From the NCBI GenBank assembly GCA_910587915.1, contig CAJUOB010000018.1, forward strand, positions 1 to 56,053: a stretch of 56,053 nucleotides of DNA, in the 5' to 3' direction. Below, piece after piece: positions 43,814 to 51,905 of this stretch. Origin of the DNA: an uncultured Muribaculaceae bacterium (GTDB lineage: Bacteria > Bacteroidota > Bacteroidia > Bacteroidales > Muribaculaceae). Each line of letters opens with the position of its first letter. Positions within the stretch are counted from its first letter, which is position 1. The notes below the pieces were generated by a model that was not told the origin of the DNA, did no database searches, and worked only from the letters and a program-made list of their open reading frames with translations. The position numbers and the translations under genes were made by a program.

Positions 43814-45021
43814 AGATATTAGTAACAGGCGCTAAAGGTTTTGTGGGTAAAAACCTTTGCGCTCAGCTTAACGCCATAAAGGACGGCAAGGATTGTCGTT
43901 TCCCGGAGCTCACTATTGATGAGGTTATGGAATACGACATCGATTCCACTCCGGAAGACCTTGACCGCTACTGCGCAGACGCGGACTTCGTTTTCAACCT
44001 CGCCGGAGTGAATCGCCCCGAGAATCCCGAAGATTTCAAAAAGGGCAACTTCGGCTTTGCCTCGCAGCTTCTCGATACGCTCAAAAAACACGGCAACCGT
44101 TGCCCGGTGATGCTCTCAAGCTCAATTCAGGCGACGCTTATCGGACGCTATGCAGGCCATCCCTACGGCGAAAGCAAGAAGGCAGGAGAGGAACTGTTCT
44201 TCGACTATGCCAAGCAAACCGGTGCAAAGGTGCTGGTCTATCGCTTTCCGAACCTTTTCGGCAAATGGTGTCGTCCGAATTACAACTCGGCCGTTGCAAC
44301 TTTCTGCAACAACATGGCCAACGACCTTCCGATTCAGGTCAACGACCCGTCGGTTGAGCTCGAATTGCTATACATCGACGACCTCGTTGACGAGATGATC
44401 GCCGCCCTGCAAGGAAAGGAGCATCACTGTGATTTTGATGGGGTTAATACCGTGCTGATGGCAAGTGGTCGCTACTGCGCCGCTCCCCACACTCATAAAT
44501 TGACACTCGGCCAGATTGTGGAATTGCTCGAGCAATTCAAGGCTCAGCCGCAGACACTCGTTATACCTGAGATTCCCGAAGGCTCATTTGCCAAGGCTCT
44601 CTATTCCACCTACCTGAGCTATCTGCCGAAAGAGAAAGCATCGTTTCCGCTGAAAATGAACGTTGATCCTCGCGGCTCGTTCACTGAGTTGGTCAAGAGC
44701 GCCAACGTCGGCCAAGTGAGCATCAACATCTCCAAGCCGGGAATCACCAAGGGTGAGCACTGGCACAACACCAAGTGGGAGTTCTTCATCGTGGTGTCCG
44801 GCCACGGCAAAATCCAGCAACGCAAGCTCGGCACGGATGAAGTGATTGAGTTCGAGGTGAGTGGCGATAAGATAGAGGCCGTACACATGCTCCCCGGCTA
44901 TACCCACAATATCATCAACCTGTCAGATACGGACGACCTCGTAACGGTGATGTACTGCAACGAGTGCTTCGACCCCAATCATCCCGACACATTCTTCGAA
45001 AAAGTCGACAGAAATACATAA
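43810..45021 (+). CDS. fnlB: bifunctional SDR/cupin reductase of UDP-L-FucNAc synthesis
   Basis: A 403-residue FnlB/WbjC/CapF protein. The SDR half has VTGAKGFVGKNLC, FNLAGVNRP and PYGESKKAGEE (YxxxK), and reduces the keto sugar. The C-terminal cupin (about 290-400) with GEHWHNTKWEFFIV carries metal-binding histidines for epimerisation at C3. Coupled to fnlA by ATGA. Its stop codon lies inside the first copy of the inverted repeat flanking the inserted GxxExxY gene, so that insertion set the present 3' end. Confidence 0.93.
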   Translation: MKILVTGAKGFVGKNLCAQLNAIKDGKDCRFPELTIDEVMEYDIDSTPEDLDRYCADADFVFNLAGVNRPENPEDFKKGNFGFASQLLDTLKKHGNRCPVMLSSSIQATLIGRYAGHPYGESKKAGEELFFDYAKQTGAKVLVYRFPNLFGKWCRPNYNSAVATFCNNMANDLPIQVNDPSVELELLYIDDLVDEMIAALQGKEHHCDFDGVNTVLMASGRYCAAPHTHKLTLGQIVELLEQFKAQPQTLVIPEIPEGSFAKALYSTYLSYLPKEKASFPLKMNVDPRGSFTELVKSANVGQVSINISKPGITKGEHWHNTKWEFFIVVSGHGKIQQRKLGTDEVIEFEVSGDKIEAVHMLPGYTHNIINLSDTDDLVTVMYCNECFDPNHPDTFFEKVDRNT

Positions 45022-45038
45022 AGACATAAATTACAAAA
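45014..45038. repeat. left inverted repeat around the GxxExxY gene
   Basis: The 25 bases here, read in reverse complement, match 45468-45492 at 22 of 25 positions. The repeat contains the fnlB stop codon. Confidence 0.65.
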
Positions 45039-45040
45039 AT

Positions 45041-45439
45041 TTATCTGTCCTTTATGTCATTTATGTTTTTTTGTCTGTATGCCCTGAATTTGCGTTTAAT
45101 TGCAAAATTTTCGCCAAAATTCACAAGCAGACCATTTTCAATCCCTGTTGCAGTGAGATAGTTCACAAGCTGCACTTCATGGGCCTTGGTGAGATTCTCA
45201 ACCGCTTTTAGCTCAACAATCAAGCAATCTTCCACCACAAGATCTGCCCTGAAAAAACCGACCTCAATACCTTTATAAAAAACGGTTATAGGTTTTTCAG
45301 ACTCCGTCTTAAAGCCGCATCTCTCCAACTCTACTACCAAAGCCCTTTTATACACAGACTCAAGGTGTCCTTGCATTAGAATACCTCTAACATTGTAGAT
45401 GCATTGCACTACAGCCTTAATCAACTTCTCTATATCCAT
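45041..45439 (-). CDS. GxxExxY protein
   Basis: I start at the ATG at 45439 (MDIEKLIKAVVQCIYNVRG); the longer frame runs into fnlC and is unlikely. The 132-residue protein has the name-giving motif as GHLESVY (about residue 25-31), then CGFKTESEKPITVFYKGIEVGFFRADLVVEDCLIVELKAVE and the C-terminal NFGENFAIKRKF. The D...ExK pattern (ADLVVED...ELKA) suggests a PD-(D/E)XK nuclease fold, but function is unknown. It is antisense to the fnl genes, between fnlB and fnlC, flanked by inverted repeats. Confidence 0.9.
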   Translation of the reverse strand: MDIEKLIKAVVQCIYNVRGILMQGHLESVYKRALVVELERCGFKTESEKPITVFYKGIEVGFFRADLVVEDCLIVELKAVENLTKAHEVQLVNYLTATGIENGLLVNFGENFAIKRKFRAYRQKNINDIKDR

Positions 45440-45467
45440 ATACAAAAGTACATAATCTCTTTGATGA

Positions 45468-45492
45468 TTTTGTATTTTATGTCTTTTTGTCT
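45468..45492. repeat. right inverted repeat around the GxxExxY gene
   Basis: Pairs with 45014-45038 (22 of 25). It ends two bases before the fnlC start codon. Similar ATGTC/TTTTTGTC words recur at 45051-45080. Confidence 0.65.
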
Positions 45493-45494
45493 TT

Positions 45495-46655
45495 ATGTCT
45501 GGATTTAAGAACGATGGACGTCTCAAACTGCTGATCATAGTCGGCACACGTCCCGAAATCATACGACTTGCGGCCGTCATCAACCGTTGCCGCGAATACT
45601 TTGACGTAATTCTCGCCCACACAGGCCAGAACTACGACTACAACCTTAACGGAGTGTTCTTCAAGGACCTCAAACTCGCCGACCCCGAAGTATATATGGA
45701 TGCTGTAGGCAAGGATCTCGGCGAGACCATGGGCAACATCATCGCCGCTTCATATCAGCTTATGGTGGAAACCAAGCCCGACGCGGTTCTTGTGCTCGGC
45801 GACACCAATTCTTGCCTGAGTGTGATTGGCGCCAAGCGTTTGCACATCCCCATCTTCCACATGGAAGCCGGCAACCGTTGCTTCGACGAATGTCTACCCG
45901 AGGAAACCAACCGCCGCATTGTCGACATCATCTCCGACGTCAACATCTGCTATAGCGAGCATGCCCGCCGCTATCTCAACGCATCGGGTGTGGCTCCGCA
46001 ACGCACCTATGTCAGCGGTTCGCCCATGGCCGAAGTGCTCCACAATAATCTCCCCGACATCGAGGCATCTGACATTCTCAGCCGCCTCGGCCTCGAAAAA
46101 GGCAAATACATATTGCTGTCGGCACATCGCGAGGAGAATATCGACACCGAGAAGAACTTCCTGTCGCTCTTCAACGCCATCAATGCAATGGCTGAGAAGT
46201 ACGACATGCCGATCCTCTACAGCTGCCATCCACGCTCGCGCAAACGCCTTGAGCAGAGCGGTTTTAAACTCGACAGCCGCGTAATAGCCCACGAACCTCT
46301 CGGCTTCCACGACTACAATAACCTTCAGATGAACTCATTCGCCGTGGTCAGCGACTCCGGCACGCTTCCCGAGGAATCGAGTTTCTTCCTGTCTATCGGC
46401 AAACCCATAGCCGCCGTCTGCATCCGCACCTCCACCGAGCGCCCCGAAGCCCTCGACAAGGGCGACTTCATCCTCGCCGGAATCGACGAAGCATCACTGC
46501 TACAAGCCGTTGACGTAGCTGTCGAGATGAACCGCAATGGCCACCTCGGTCTCCCCGTGCCCAACTACGTCGACGAATGCGTATCCACCAAGATCGTCAA
46601 GCTCATCCAGAGCTACACCGGTGTAGTCAACAAAATGGTCTGGCGAAAATTCTGA
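45495..46655 (+). CDS. fnlC: UDP-sugar 2-epimerase, last step to UDP-L-FucNAc (WecB-like)
   Basis: A 386-residue non-hydrolysing 2-epimerase: LLIIVGTRPEIIRLAAVI, AHTGQNYDYNLNG, LVLGDTNSCLS, HMEAGNRCFDECLPEETNRR, LLSAHREENID and SDSGTLPEESSFF. The FnlC/WbjD/CapG identity rests on the preceding fnlA and fnlB. The three enzymes convert UDP-GlcNAc to UDP-L-FucNAc. The start is immediately behind the inverted repeat, so its original upstream sequence has been replaced. Confidence 0.93.
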   Translation: MSGFKNDGRLKLLIIVGTRPEIIRLAAVINRCREYFDVILAHTGQNYDYNLNGVFFKDLKLADPEVYMDAVGKDLGETMGNIIAASYQLMVETKPDAVLVLGDTNSCLSVIGAKRLHIPIFHMEAGNRCFDECLPEETNRRIVDIISDVNICYSEHARRYLNASGVAPQRTYVSGSPMAEVLHNNLPDIEASDILSRLGLEKGKYILLSAHREENIDTEKNFLSLFNAINAMAEKYDMPILYSCHPRSRKRLEQSGFKLDSRVIAHEPLGFHDYNNLQMNSFAVVSDSGTLPEESSFFLSIGKPIAAVCIRTSTERPEALDKGDFILAGIDEASLLQAVDVAVEMNRNGHLGLPVPNYVDECVSTKIVKLIQSYTGVVNKMVWRKF

Positions 46656-46659
46656 AAAA

Positions 46660-47859
46660 ATGAACATATTGTTCCTGACAATAAGTCGCATCAACTCGCT
46701 AAAAACAAGGGGTATATATGCAGACCTGATGAACGAGTTGCGCGACCGTGGCCATAAGATTTACATTGCCTCGCCAACAGAGCGACGTTTTGGAGAGCCG
46801 ACACATCTGATTGAAGAAGACGGTGTTGAGATTTTGAAGATCAAGACTCTCAACGTACAGAAAACCAATGTTATAGAGAAAGGTATAGGCACCTTGCTCC
46901 TTGAGGGACAATTCGACCGTGCCATTCGTAAGCAGTGGGCTAATGTAAAGTTCGATTTAGTGTTGTACTCCACGCCGCCAATTACATTCAATAAGGTAAT
47001 CCGTGCTATAAAGAAGCGATGTGGTGCCAGAAGCTACCTCATGCTCAAGGATATCTTCCCTCAGAATGCTGTGGACCTCGGCATGATGAAGCAGGGTAGT
47101 GTAATTCACCGTATATTCCGCCGCAAAGAGCGTGAACTCTACGCCTTGTCCGATAAAATCGGCTGTATGTCTCCGGCAAACTGCCAGTATGTGATAGATA
47201 ATAATCCGGAGATCGACCCCGCCAAGGTCGAACTTTGCCCCAACGCAGTCAAGCCTATTGATATAAAACCGTTGGGAGAAAAGGAGCGTGTCGATCTGCT
47301 TTCAAAACTTTCATTGCCCACGGACAAGACCCTCTATATCTATGGTGGCAATCTGGGTAAACCTCAGGGCCTTGATTTCTCGTTGGAAGTTATTCAATCC
47401 AACGAGCAACGCAAAGATTCCCATATAGTTATAGTAGGCGATGGAACGGAGTATGCACGCGTAAAAGCATGGTTTGAAGCCCACGCTCCTAATAATGCAA
47501 CACTTATTGCCCGACTCCCCAAAGAAGATTACGACAACCTTATACGAGCTTGTCATGTCGGACTTATTTTCCTTGATCCACGTTTCACAATTCCCAACTA
47601 TCCCTCGCGCCTACTAAGCTACCTCGAAAACTCGATGCCAGTGCTCCTCGCCACAGATGCCAATACCGACATGGGACGCATAGCCGAAGCCAACGGCTTC
47701 GGATTGTGGGCGCACTCCGGCGATTTGGATGCCTTTATGGCAAACATGGCCAGGCTTGCAGCATCACCATCCTTGATTCAAGAGCTGGGGCAGCATGGCA
47801 ACGCTTTTCTCAAAGATAATTACACCGTCGACATCGTTGCTCGTATTATAGAGAAGTAA
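46660..47859 (+). CDS. WbuB-like family 4 glycosyltransferase
   Basis: A 399-residue GT-B transferase that starts four bases after fnlC. NILFLTISRINSLKTRGIYADLMNEL, STPPITFNKVIRAIKK, LMLKDIFPQNAVDLGMM and the C-terminal YIYGGNLGKPQGLDFSLEV, FLDPRFTIPNYPSRLLSYLENSMPVL resemble WbuB. In E. coli O26-type clusters wbuB follows fnlABC and is thought to transfer L-FucNAc, so it probably adds FucNAc here; this is inferred from gene order. Confidence 0.85.
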   Translation: MNILFLTISRINSLKTRGIYADLMNELRDRGHKIYIASPTERRFGEPTHLIEEDGVEILKIKTLNVQKTNVIEKGIGTLLLEGQFDRAIRKQWANVKFDLVLYSTPPITFNKVIRAIKKRCGARSYLMLKDIFPQNAVDLGMMKQGSVIHRIFRRKERELYALSDKIGCMSPANCQYVIDNNPEIDPAKVELCPNAVKPIDIKPLGEKERVDLLSKLSLPTDKTLYIYGGNLGKPQGLDFSLEVIQSNEQRKDSHIVIVGDGTEYARVKAWFEAHAPNNATLIARLPKEDYDNLIRACHVGLIFLDPRFTIPNYPSRLLSYLENSMPVLLATDANTDMGRIAEANGFGLWAHSGDLDAFMANMARLAASPSLIQELGQHGNAFLKDNYTVDIVARIIEK

Positions 47860-47920
47860 CTTCCTCCGAGATAGGAGCTTATTCCTTTTCTAATTTGACG
47901 TTGACAACTATCGGTCGGAC

Positions 47921-48136
47921 TTGATTCGGTATGCCCGTCGTGGAGCGTTCATTAGTCATTGGCCCTTAGCCAAGAAAATCGTTCCGCAGAAGTATTGGAA
48001 AGATGAAGCATTGTATACTGATGCTCCGACGCCTTTTGATTACGAACATATTATCGATGATATACTCAGCCAAGGATACACGCTTGAGGACATTTTGGAC
48101 CGCAACTGTTGCCTCAAAGAAATAGATATGAAATAG
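47921..48136 (+). CDS. short unknown protein, possibly the tail of a lost gene
   Basis: A 71-residue frame (MIRYARRGAFISHWPLAKKIVPQKYWKDEALYTDAP...) with a compact, non-repetitive sequence. The frame stays open for about 11 codons upstream (DVDNYRSDL) without a start and reads like the same protein, so this may be the C terminus of a gene lost by recombination at the fnl block edge. No family recognised. Confidence 0.45.
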   Translation: MIRYARRGAFISHWPLAKKIVPQKYWKDEALYTDAPTPFDYEHIIDDILSQGYTLEDILDRNCCLKEIDMK

Positions 48137-48168
48137 AAATTAGTCTCTAAAGACGAATCTGTACGATA

Positions 48169-48798
48169 ATGAAACCTTATAGAAACTTTTTTAAGCGTGC
48201 AATTGATGTAACGGCGTCAGGGTGTGCACTATTGGTGCTTTCCGTGCCATTGGCTGCAGTCACCGTGTGGTTGCACTTTGCAAACAAAGGTGCCGGAGCC
48301 TTCTTCTTCCAGGAACGACCCGGCAAAAACGGCAAGATTTTCAAGGTCGTGAAGTTCAAGTCCATGACCGATGAGCGAGATGAGGAGGGAAATTTACTCC
48401 CAAATGCCGATCGTCTTACAACGGTTGGTGCGTTTATCCGTAAAACATCCATTGACGAATTGCCGCAACTTTGGAATGTATTTAAGGGTAATATGTCATT
48501 GATCGGTCCACGTCCACTCCTTCCTCAATATCTACCTTATTACACTGAAAGGGAACAAACGCGCCATAACGTTCGTCCTGGTATAACCGGCTTAGCACAA
48601 ATTAATGGACGTAATAATCTTAGTTGGGATCAAAAGTTGGAATATGACGCTTGTTATGTGGAGAATATTTCATTCGCGAATGATTTTAAGATTCTTATAA
48701 CTACAGTCAAAAATGTATTTGGTCGAAAAGATATTGAAGTAGCTCCCAAGGGCATATTTCTCGATGTAGAAAGGAGTACAAAAAATGGTAATTCGTAA
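48169..48798 (+). CDS. initiating sugar-phosphate transferase (PglC-like monotopic PGT)
   Basis: A 209-residue bacterial sugar transferase. The N-terminal re-entrant membrane helix (FKRAIDVTASGCALLVLSVPLAAV) is followed by the catalytic domain with FQERPGKNGKIFKVVKFKSM, the Asp-Glu dyad in SIDELPQLWNVFKG, SLIGPRPLLPQYLPYY and RPGITGLAQINGRN. It transfers a sugar phosphate from UDP-sugar to undecaprenyl phosphate, which starts the repeat unit. Its last 14 bases overlap the next gene, and an AAAGGAG Shine-Dalgarno-like word lies in its 3' end. Confidence 0.93.
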   Translation: MKPYRNFFKRAIDVTASGCALLVLSVPLAAVTVWLHFANKGAGAFFFQERPGKNGKIFKVVKFKSMTDERDEEGNLLPNADRLTTVGAFIRKTSIDELPQLWNVFKGNMSLIGPRPLLPQYLPYYTEREQTRHNVRPGITGLAQINGRNNLSWDQKLEYDACYVENISFANDFKILITTVKNVFGRKDIEVAPKGIFLDVERSTKNGNS

Positions 48799-49402
48799 GT
48801 TGGAAAAAACAGACCTTGGTGAACGCGTTGCATGGATGAATAATCCACAGGTCTTTAGAACTATGCATTTCACTCCACCAATTTCGTTGGAAAATACTAT
48901 AGATTGGTTTGAAAGGAATAGATCGATTCATACACGATGTGATATGGCATTTGAAGATGAAAACGGTCATCTCGTTGCCATGGGAGGATTAACTAATATT
49001 GATTATACGACAAGAAAGGCAGAGTTCTATATATTTGTAAATCCTTCTCGACAGAAAGAAGGTATTGGGACGATGTCGACTAAAATGTTGTGTAAGTATG
49101 GATTTGAGATTCTCAAATTACATAAAATATACCTTTTCACAAACAACTCTAATGTTGGAGCCCGTAAAACATACGAGAAAGTAGGATTTAAGCTTGAGGG
49201 TATTCATCGTGATGAGATGATCGATAAAGAAAAATACGATGATAGATTATATTACGGTTTACTTGCAGGTGAGTTTGATCATTCCGATCTCAAATTAGAA
49301 CTGAAAGGAGCTAATAGAATTTTACTCGAAAATTACAAGTTGCATGATATTGACTTCTTAATAGTACGAGATGATTTATATCCACAATTCGGGGGGGGGT
49401 AA
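48785..49402 (+). CDS. GNAT acetyltransferase joined, in another frame, to a PLP enzyme
   Basis: Residues 1-160 are a GNAT domain (MVIRKLEKTDLGERVAWMNN; FYIFVNPSRQKEGIGTMSTKML with the acetyl-CoA loop; NNSNVGARKTYEKVGFKLEG). The following 45 residues (LELKGANRILLENYKLHDIDFLIVRDDLYPQFGGG) read as the start of an ACC deaminase/D-cysteine desulfhydrase-type enzyme and are cut by TAA right after nine G. With seven or ten G the frame continues into the next gene as one protein of about 476-477 residues. AAAGGAG lies eight bases before the ATG. Confidence 0.85.
   Translation: MVIRKLEKTDLGERVAWMNNPQVFRTMHFTPPISLENTIDWFERNRSIHTRCDMAFEDENGHLVAMGGLTNIDYTTRKAEFYIFVNPSRQKEGIGTMSTKMLCKYGFEILKLHKIYLFTNNSNVGARKTYEKVGFKLEGIHRDEMIDKEKYDDRLYYGLLAGEFDHSDLKLELKGANRILLENYKLHDIDFLIVRDDLYPQFGGG
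49391..49399 (+). repeat. homopolymer tract of nine G at a domain junction
   Basis: Nine G followed by TAA. Seven or ten G put the GNAT frame into the PLP-enzyme frame (GG-V-K-S-R-K); the present count separates them. Confidence 0.85.
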
Positions 49403-49434
49403 AATCCCGTAAATCAGCGCGTTATGCTCAATAT

Positions 49435-50217
49435 ATGATAACGAGAGGATATAATGCATGTGTCACAACAGGGGGTGTCCAAAGCAATCATAACCGAGCA
49501 ATCGCACTGATGTGTGCCCAAAAGGGTTGGCGCTGTCATTTGGTATATCATGGAACACGCGAAAGATTTGAAGCCGAAAAAGGGAATGCCATGCTTGTCC
49601 GGAAAAGTGGAGCAACTGTAGAATTTGTTGAGGCTAATCAGATCGGTTCTGCGATGGATTCTGCAATGGAACGGTTAAAAAATGAAGGTTATAATCCTAT
49701 GTACATACATGGTGGTGGCCACGATTTACCTGGTGGTATTTCATTAGTAGAGGCTGTACAAACATTAAAAATAGAATGCGAGAAGACCGGATATAAACCG
49801 AACTATATATTTCACGCCTCTGGGACTGGTTCGACTCAAGCAGGTATTGCTGTGGGGCTTGATCTTGTAGGATGGAATGATGTGAAGCTAATTGGCATTT
49901 CTGTAGCACGTCAGAAAGAACGTGGCACCCAAGTTATTGAAGATTTTGCTAATATGCTCGCGCATCATCTCGGTTTGGATAAAGATTATCGGGGCACAAT
50001 TGATTTCAACACTGACTATCTCTGCGATGGTTATGAGTGCCATACACCCGAAATGGACGAATATCTTGATAATGTGATGCGTAAAACCGGGCTGATGTTT
50101 GATACTACATATTCCGGCAAAGCATTCTATGGAATGATGGACTATATAAAAAAGAATAATATCTCCGGCAATGTTATCTTCTGGCATACCGGAGGACTGA
50201 TGAATTTAATGAAATAA
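49435..50217 (+). CDS. PLP-dependent enzyme (ACC deaminase/D-cysteine desulfhydrase family), N terminus out of frame
   Basis: A 260-residue open frame with VTTGGVQSNHNRAIALM, YIHGGGHDLPGG, FHASGTGSTQAGIAVGL (phosphate loop) and GNVIFWHTGG, the pattern of the fold-type II desulfhydrase/ACC deaminase family. Upstream in the same frame, bases 49399-49434 read V-K-S-R-K-S-A-R-Y-A-Q-Y, which includes the expected PLP lysine (the family's GGNKxRK) at 49402-49404. Started at the first ATG, the protein lacks that lysine and should be inactive. It works only if joined to the GNAT frame by another G count. The ATP-grasp gene starts after one base. Confidence 0.8.
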   Translation: MITRGYNACVTTGGVQSNHNRAIALMCAQKGWRCHLVYHGTRERFEAEKGNAMLVRKSGATVEFVEANQIGSAMDSAMERLKNEGYNPMYIHGGGHDLPGGISLVEAVQTLKIECEKTGYKPNYIFHASGTGSTQAGIAVGLDLVGWNDVKLIGISVARQKERGTQVIEDFANMLAHHLGLDKDYRGTIDFNTDYLCDGYECHTPEMDEYLDNVMRKTGLMFDTTYSGKAFYGMMDYIKKNNISGNVIFWHTGGLMNLMK

Positions 50218-50218
50218 T

Positions 50219-51223
50219 ATGCCAAACATTCTCTTCACCTGCGCAGGCCGCCGTACTTACTTGCTCAAATATTTCAAGGAGCAGCTCGGAAATGAGGGCA
50301 AGGTAATAGGTGCCGACATGCAGCTATCGGCGCCGGCACTCTCGGTCGCCGACGTAAAGGAACAGGTGCCTGCCGTATACGCACACGATTATATCGACCG
50401 TGTGCTCGACATATGCCGCCGCAACGACGTCGCCGCTATCATCTGCCTCAACGACCTCGAGCTGCCGATTCTCGCCGCCAACAGCGAGCGCTTCGCCGCC
50501 GAGGGCATACTGCCCATAGTGTCGCCCACCGAGATCATAGACATTTGCTTCGACAAATATCGCACCGCACGTTATGTCGAGAGCCTCGGCCTCAGCACTC
50601 CGGCCACCTATATCAATCTCGCCGAAGCTAAGGAAGCTCTTGCCGCCGGTCGGCTCGCCTTTCCCCTCGTACTCAAACCGCGTTGGGGGTCGGGTTCGAT
50701 AGGCATTGAGTTTGTAAATAATCTCGAGGAGCTCAGCGAAGTATATGCCATGCTTCTTAAAAAAGTGAAGAAATCTATACTTGCCACCGCCTCCACCGGA
50801 GAGGAATACATACTCATACAGCAAAAAATCGAGGGACAGGAATATGGTATGGACGTGATGAACGACCTCGCCGGGCGCAACCGCGGTGTCTCTGTAAAGA
50901 AGAAGCTTGCCATGCGTGCCGGAGAGACAGATAAAGCTCAGACTGTAAACAACGCCGAAATACGTGCAATTGGTATGAAATTGGGCGAGAATCTGCACCA
51001 CATCGGCAATCTCGACGTCGACGTGTTTGAGAAAGACGGCAAATACTATGTGCTCGAACTCAACCCCCGCTTCGGCGGCGGCTTCCCGTTCAGCTACGAG
51101 GCCGGTGTCAATTTCCCAAAAGCAATAATTGAATGGCTCAAGGGCAACGACATCGACGACTCGATGCTCATCCCCGCTTACGGCCACACTTTTGCCAAGT
51201 GCGACTACCTGGTGGAGGTGTAG
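50219..51223 (+). CDS. ATP-grasp ligase (carbamoyl-phosphate-synthase-like)
   Basis: A 334-residue protein: the N-terminal pre-ATP-grasp domain (PNILFTCAGRRTYLLKYF), then the ATP-grasp fold with FPLVLKPRWGSGSIGIEFV (P-loop-like), EYILIQQKIEGQEYGMDVM and ELNPRFGGGFPFSYEAGVNFPKAIIEW (metal-binding Glu/Asn). Family members join a carboxylate to an amine with ATP. In this locus it may attach an amino acid or acid to an amino sugar; the neighbours (PLP enzyme, aminotransferase) fit that but do not prove it. G+C rich, unlike the preceding gene. Confidence 0.88.
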   Translation: MPNILFTCAGRRTYLLKYFKEQLGNEGKVIGADMQLSAPALSVADVKEQVPAVYAHDYIDRVLDICRRNDVAAIICLNDLELPILAANSERFAAEGILPIVSPTEIIDICFDKYRTARYVESLGLSTPATYINLAEAKEALAAGRLAFPLVLKPRWGSGSIGIEFVNNLEELSEVYAMLLKKVKKSILATASTGEEYILIQQKIEGQEYGMDVMNDLAGRNRGVSVKKKLAMRAGETDKAQTVNNAEIRAIGMKLGENLHHIGNLDVDVFEKDGKYYVLELNPRFGGGFPFSYEAGVNFPKAIIEWLKGNDIDDSMLIPAYGHTFAKCDYLVEV

Positions 51224-51284
51224 CGGCGTCTGAATACCATTTTTGGTGCCGATCTCTGCCGAAATTAACTTCTTCGGGCAGCAA

Positions 51285-51316
51285 TTTGTTATTTAAGAAA
51301 ATATTAGCTAATTTTG
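51285..51316 (+). promoter_or_regulatory. promoter of the Panacea pair
   Basis: TTTG (51285-51288), 20 bases, TAATTTTG (51309-51316), with the ATG 13 bases further on, so the leader is very short. An internal promoter inside the polysaccharide locus that gives the pair its own transcription. Confidence 0.75.
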
Positions 51317-51329
51317 CAGCAGAGAACCG

Positions 51330-51905
51330 ATGAAGACTCTTGACGACATACTTAAAATGAAGGCTACCGTGCTCTACCTCTTGCAGGAGTGTGGTGGTTC
51401 TCTTGACTATATCAAGATGTATAAGTTGCTTTACTTCTCTCAGCAACTTCATCTAGTTCGTTATGGTCGTGGCATTTTCAGGGATTCATTCTATGCGCGC
51501 AAAAGAGGCCCTGTGCCCGGATTGATATATGGTGCTGTCAAACAGGTTGAACACGATGAAATTGCCGACGGCAACCTCACTGTGTTTACTAAGGCGATCT
51601 CTGTGTCCAATGACTCCGGTAGCAAATCGGTAAAAGCTCTCGAAGCGCCCGATATGGACGAGCTTTCGATTTCAGATATTGAGTGCATCAATGAAGTAGT
51701 GCGTGAGTATGCTCACATAGATTCTATGGAGCTTTCTGAATTGTCGCACGATAAGGCTTGGCAGGCGGCTTACCGACGCTATGAGAAAGACCCCGAGCAG
51801 AATAAACTTTCTCTTATTGAAATTGCACGCTCGGGAGGCGCAAGTGACGCAATGCTTAAGTATATAAAGTACCAGATAAAACTTGATCAGGCGCTTCTCC
51901 GATGA
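51330..51905 (+). CDS. Panacea (SocA/DUF4065) domain protein, probable antitoxin
   Basis: A 191-residue protein whose first ~140 residues match the Panacea domain: MKATVLYLLQECGGSLDYIKMYKLLYFSQQLHLVRYGRGIF, FYARKRGPVPGLIYGAVKQV and ELSELSHDKAWQAAY. Panacea proteins neutralise many unrelated toxins encoded next to them. The C terminus overlaps the next start by four bases (ATGA), the classic arrangement for a toxin-antitoxin pair. It sits between polysaccharide genes with its own promoter, so it probably arrived as a unit. Confidence 0.85.
   Translation: MKTLDDILKMKATVLYLLQECGGSLDYIKMYKLLYFSQQLHLVRYGRGIFRDSFYARKRGPVPGLIYGAVKQVEHDEIADGNLTVFTKAISVSNDSGSKSVKALEAPDMDELSISDIECINEVVREYAHIDSMELSELSHDKAWQAAYRRYEKDPEQNKLSLIEIARSGGASDAMLKYIKYQIKLDQALLR

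Noticed and set aside
45440..45622. N-terminal extension of the GxxExxY frame
   Set aside because: It would overlap the start of fnlC and cross the inverted repeat; family members begin near MDIEKLIKAV.
50324..51187. 287-codon open frame antisense to the ATP-grasp gene
   Set aside because: The plus-strand protein is complete and motif-rich; the antisense frame is a by-product of G+C-rich codons.
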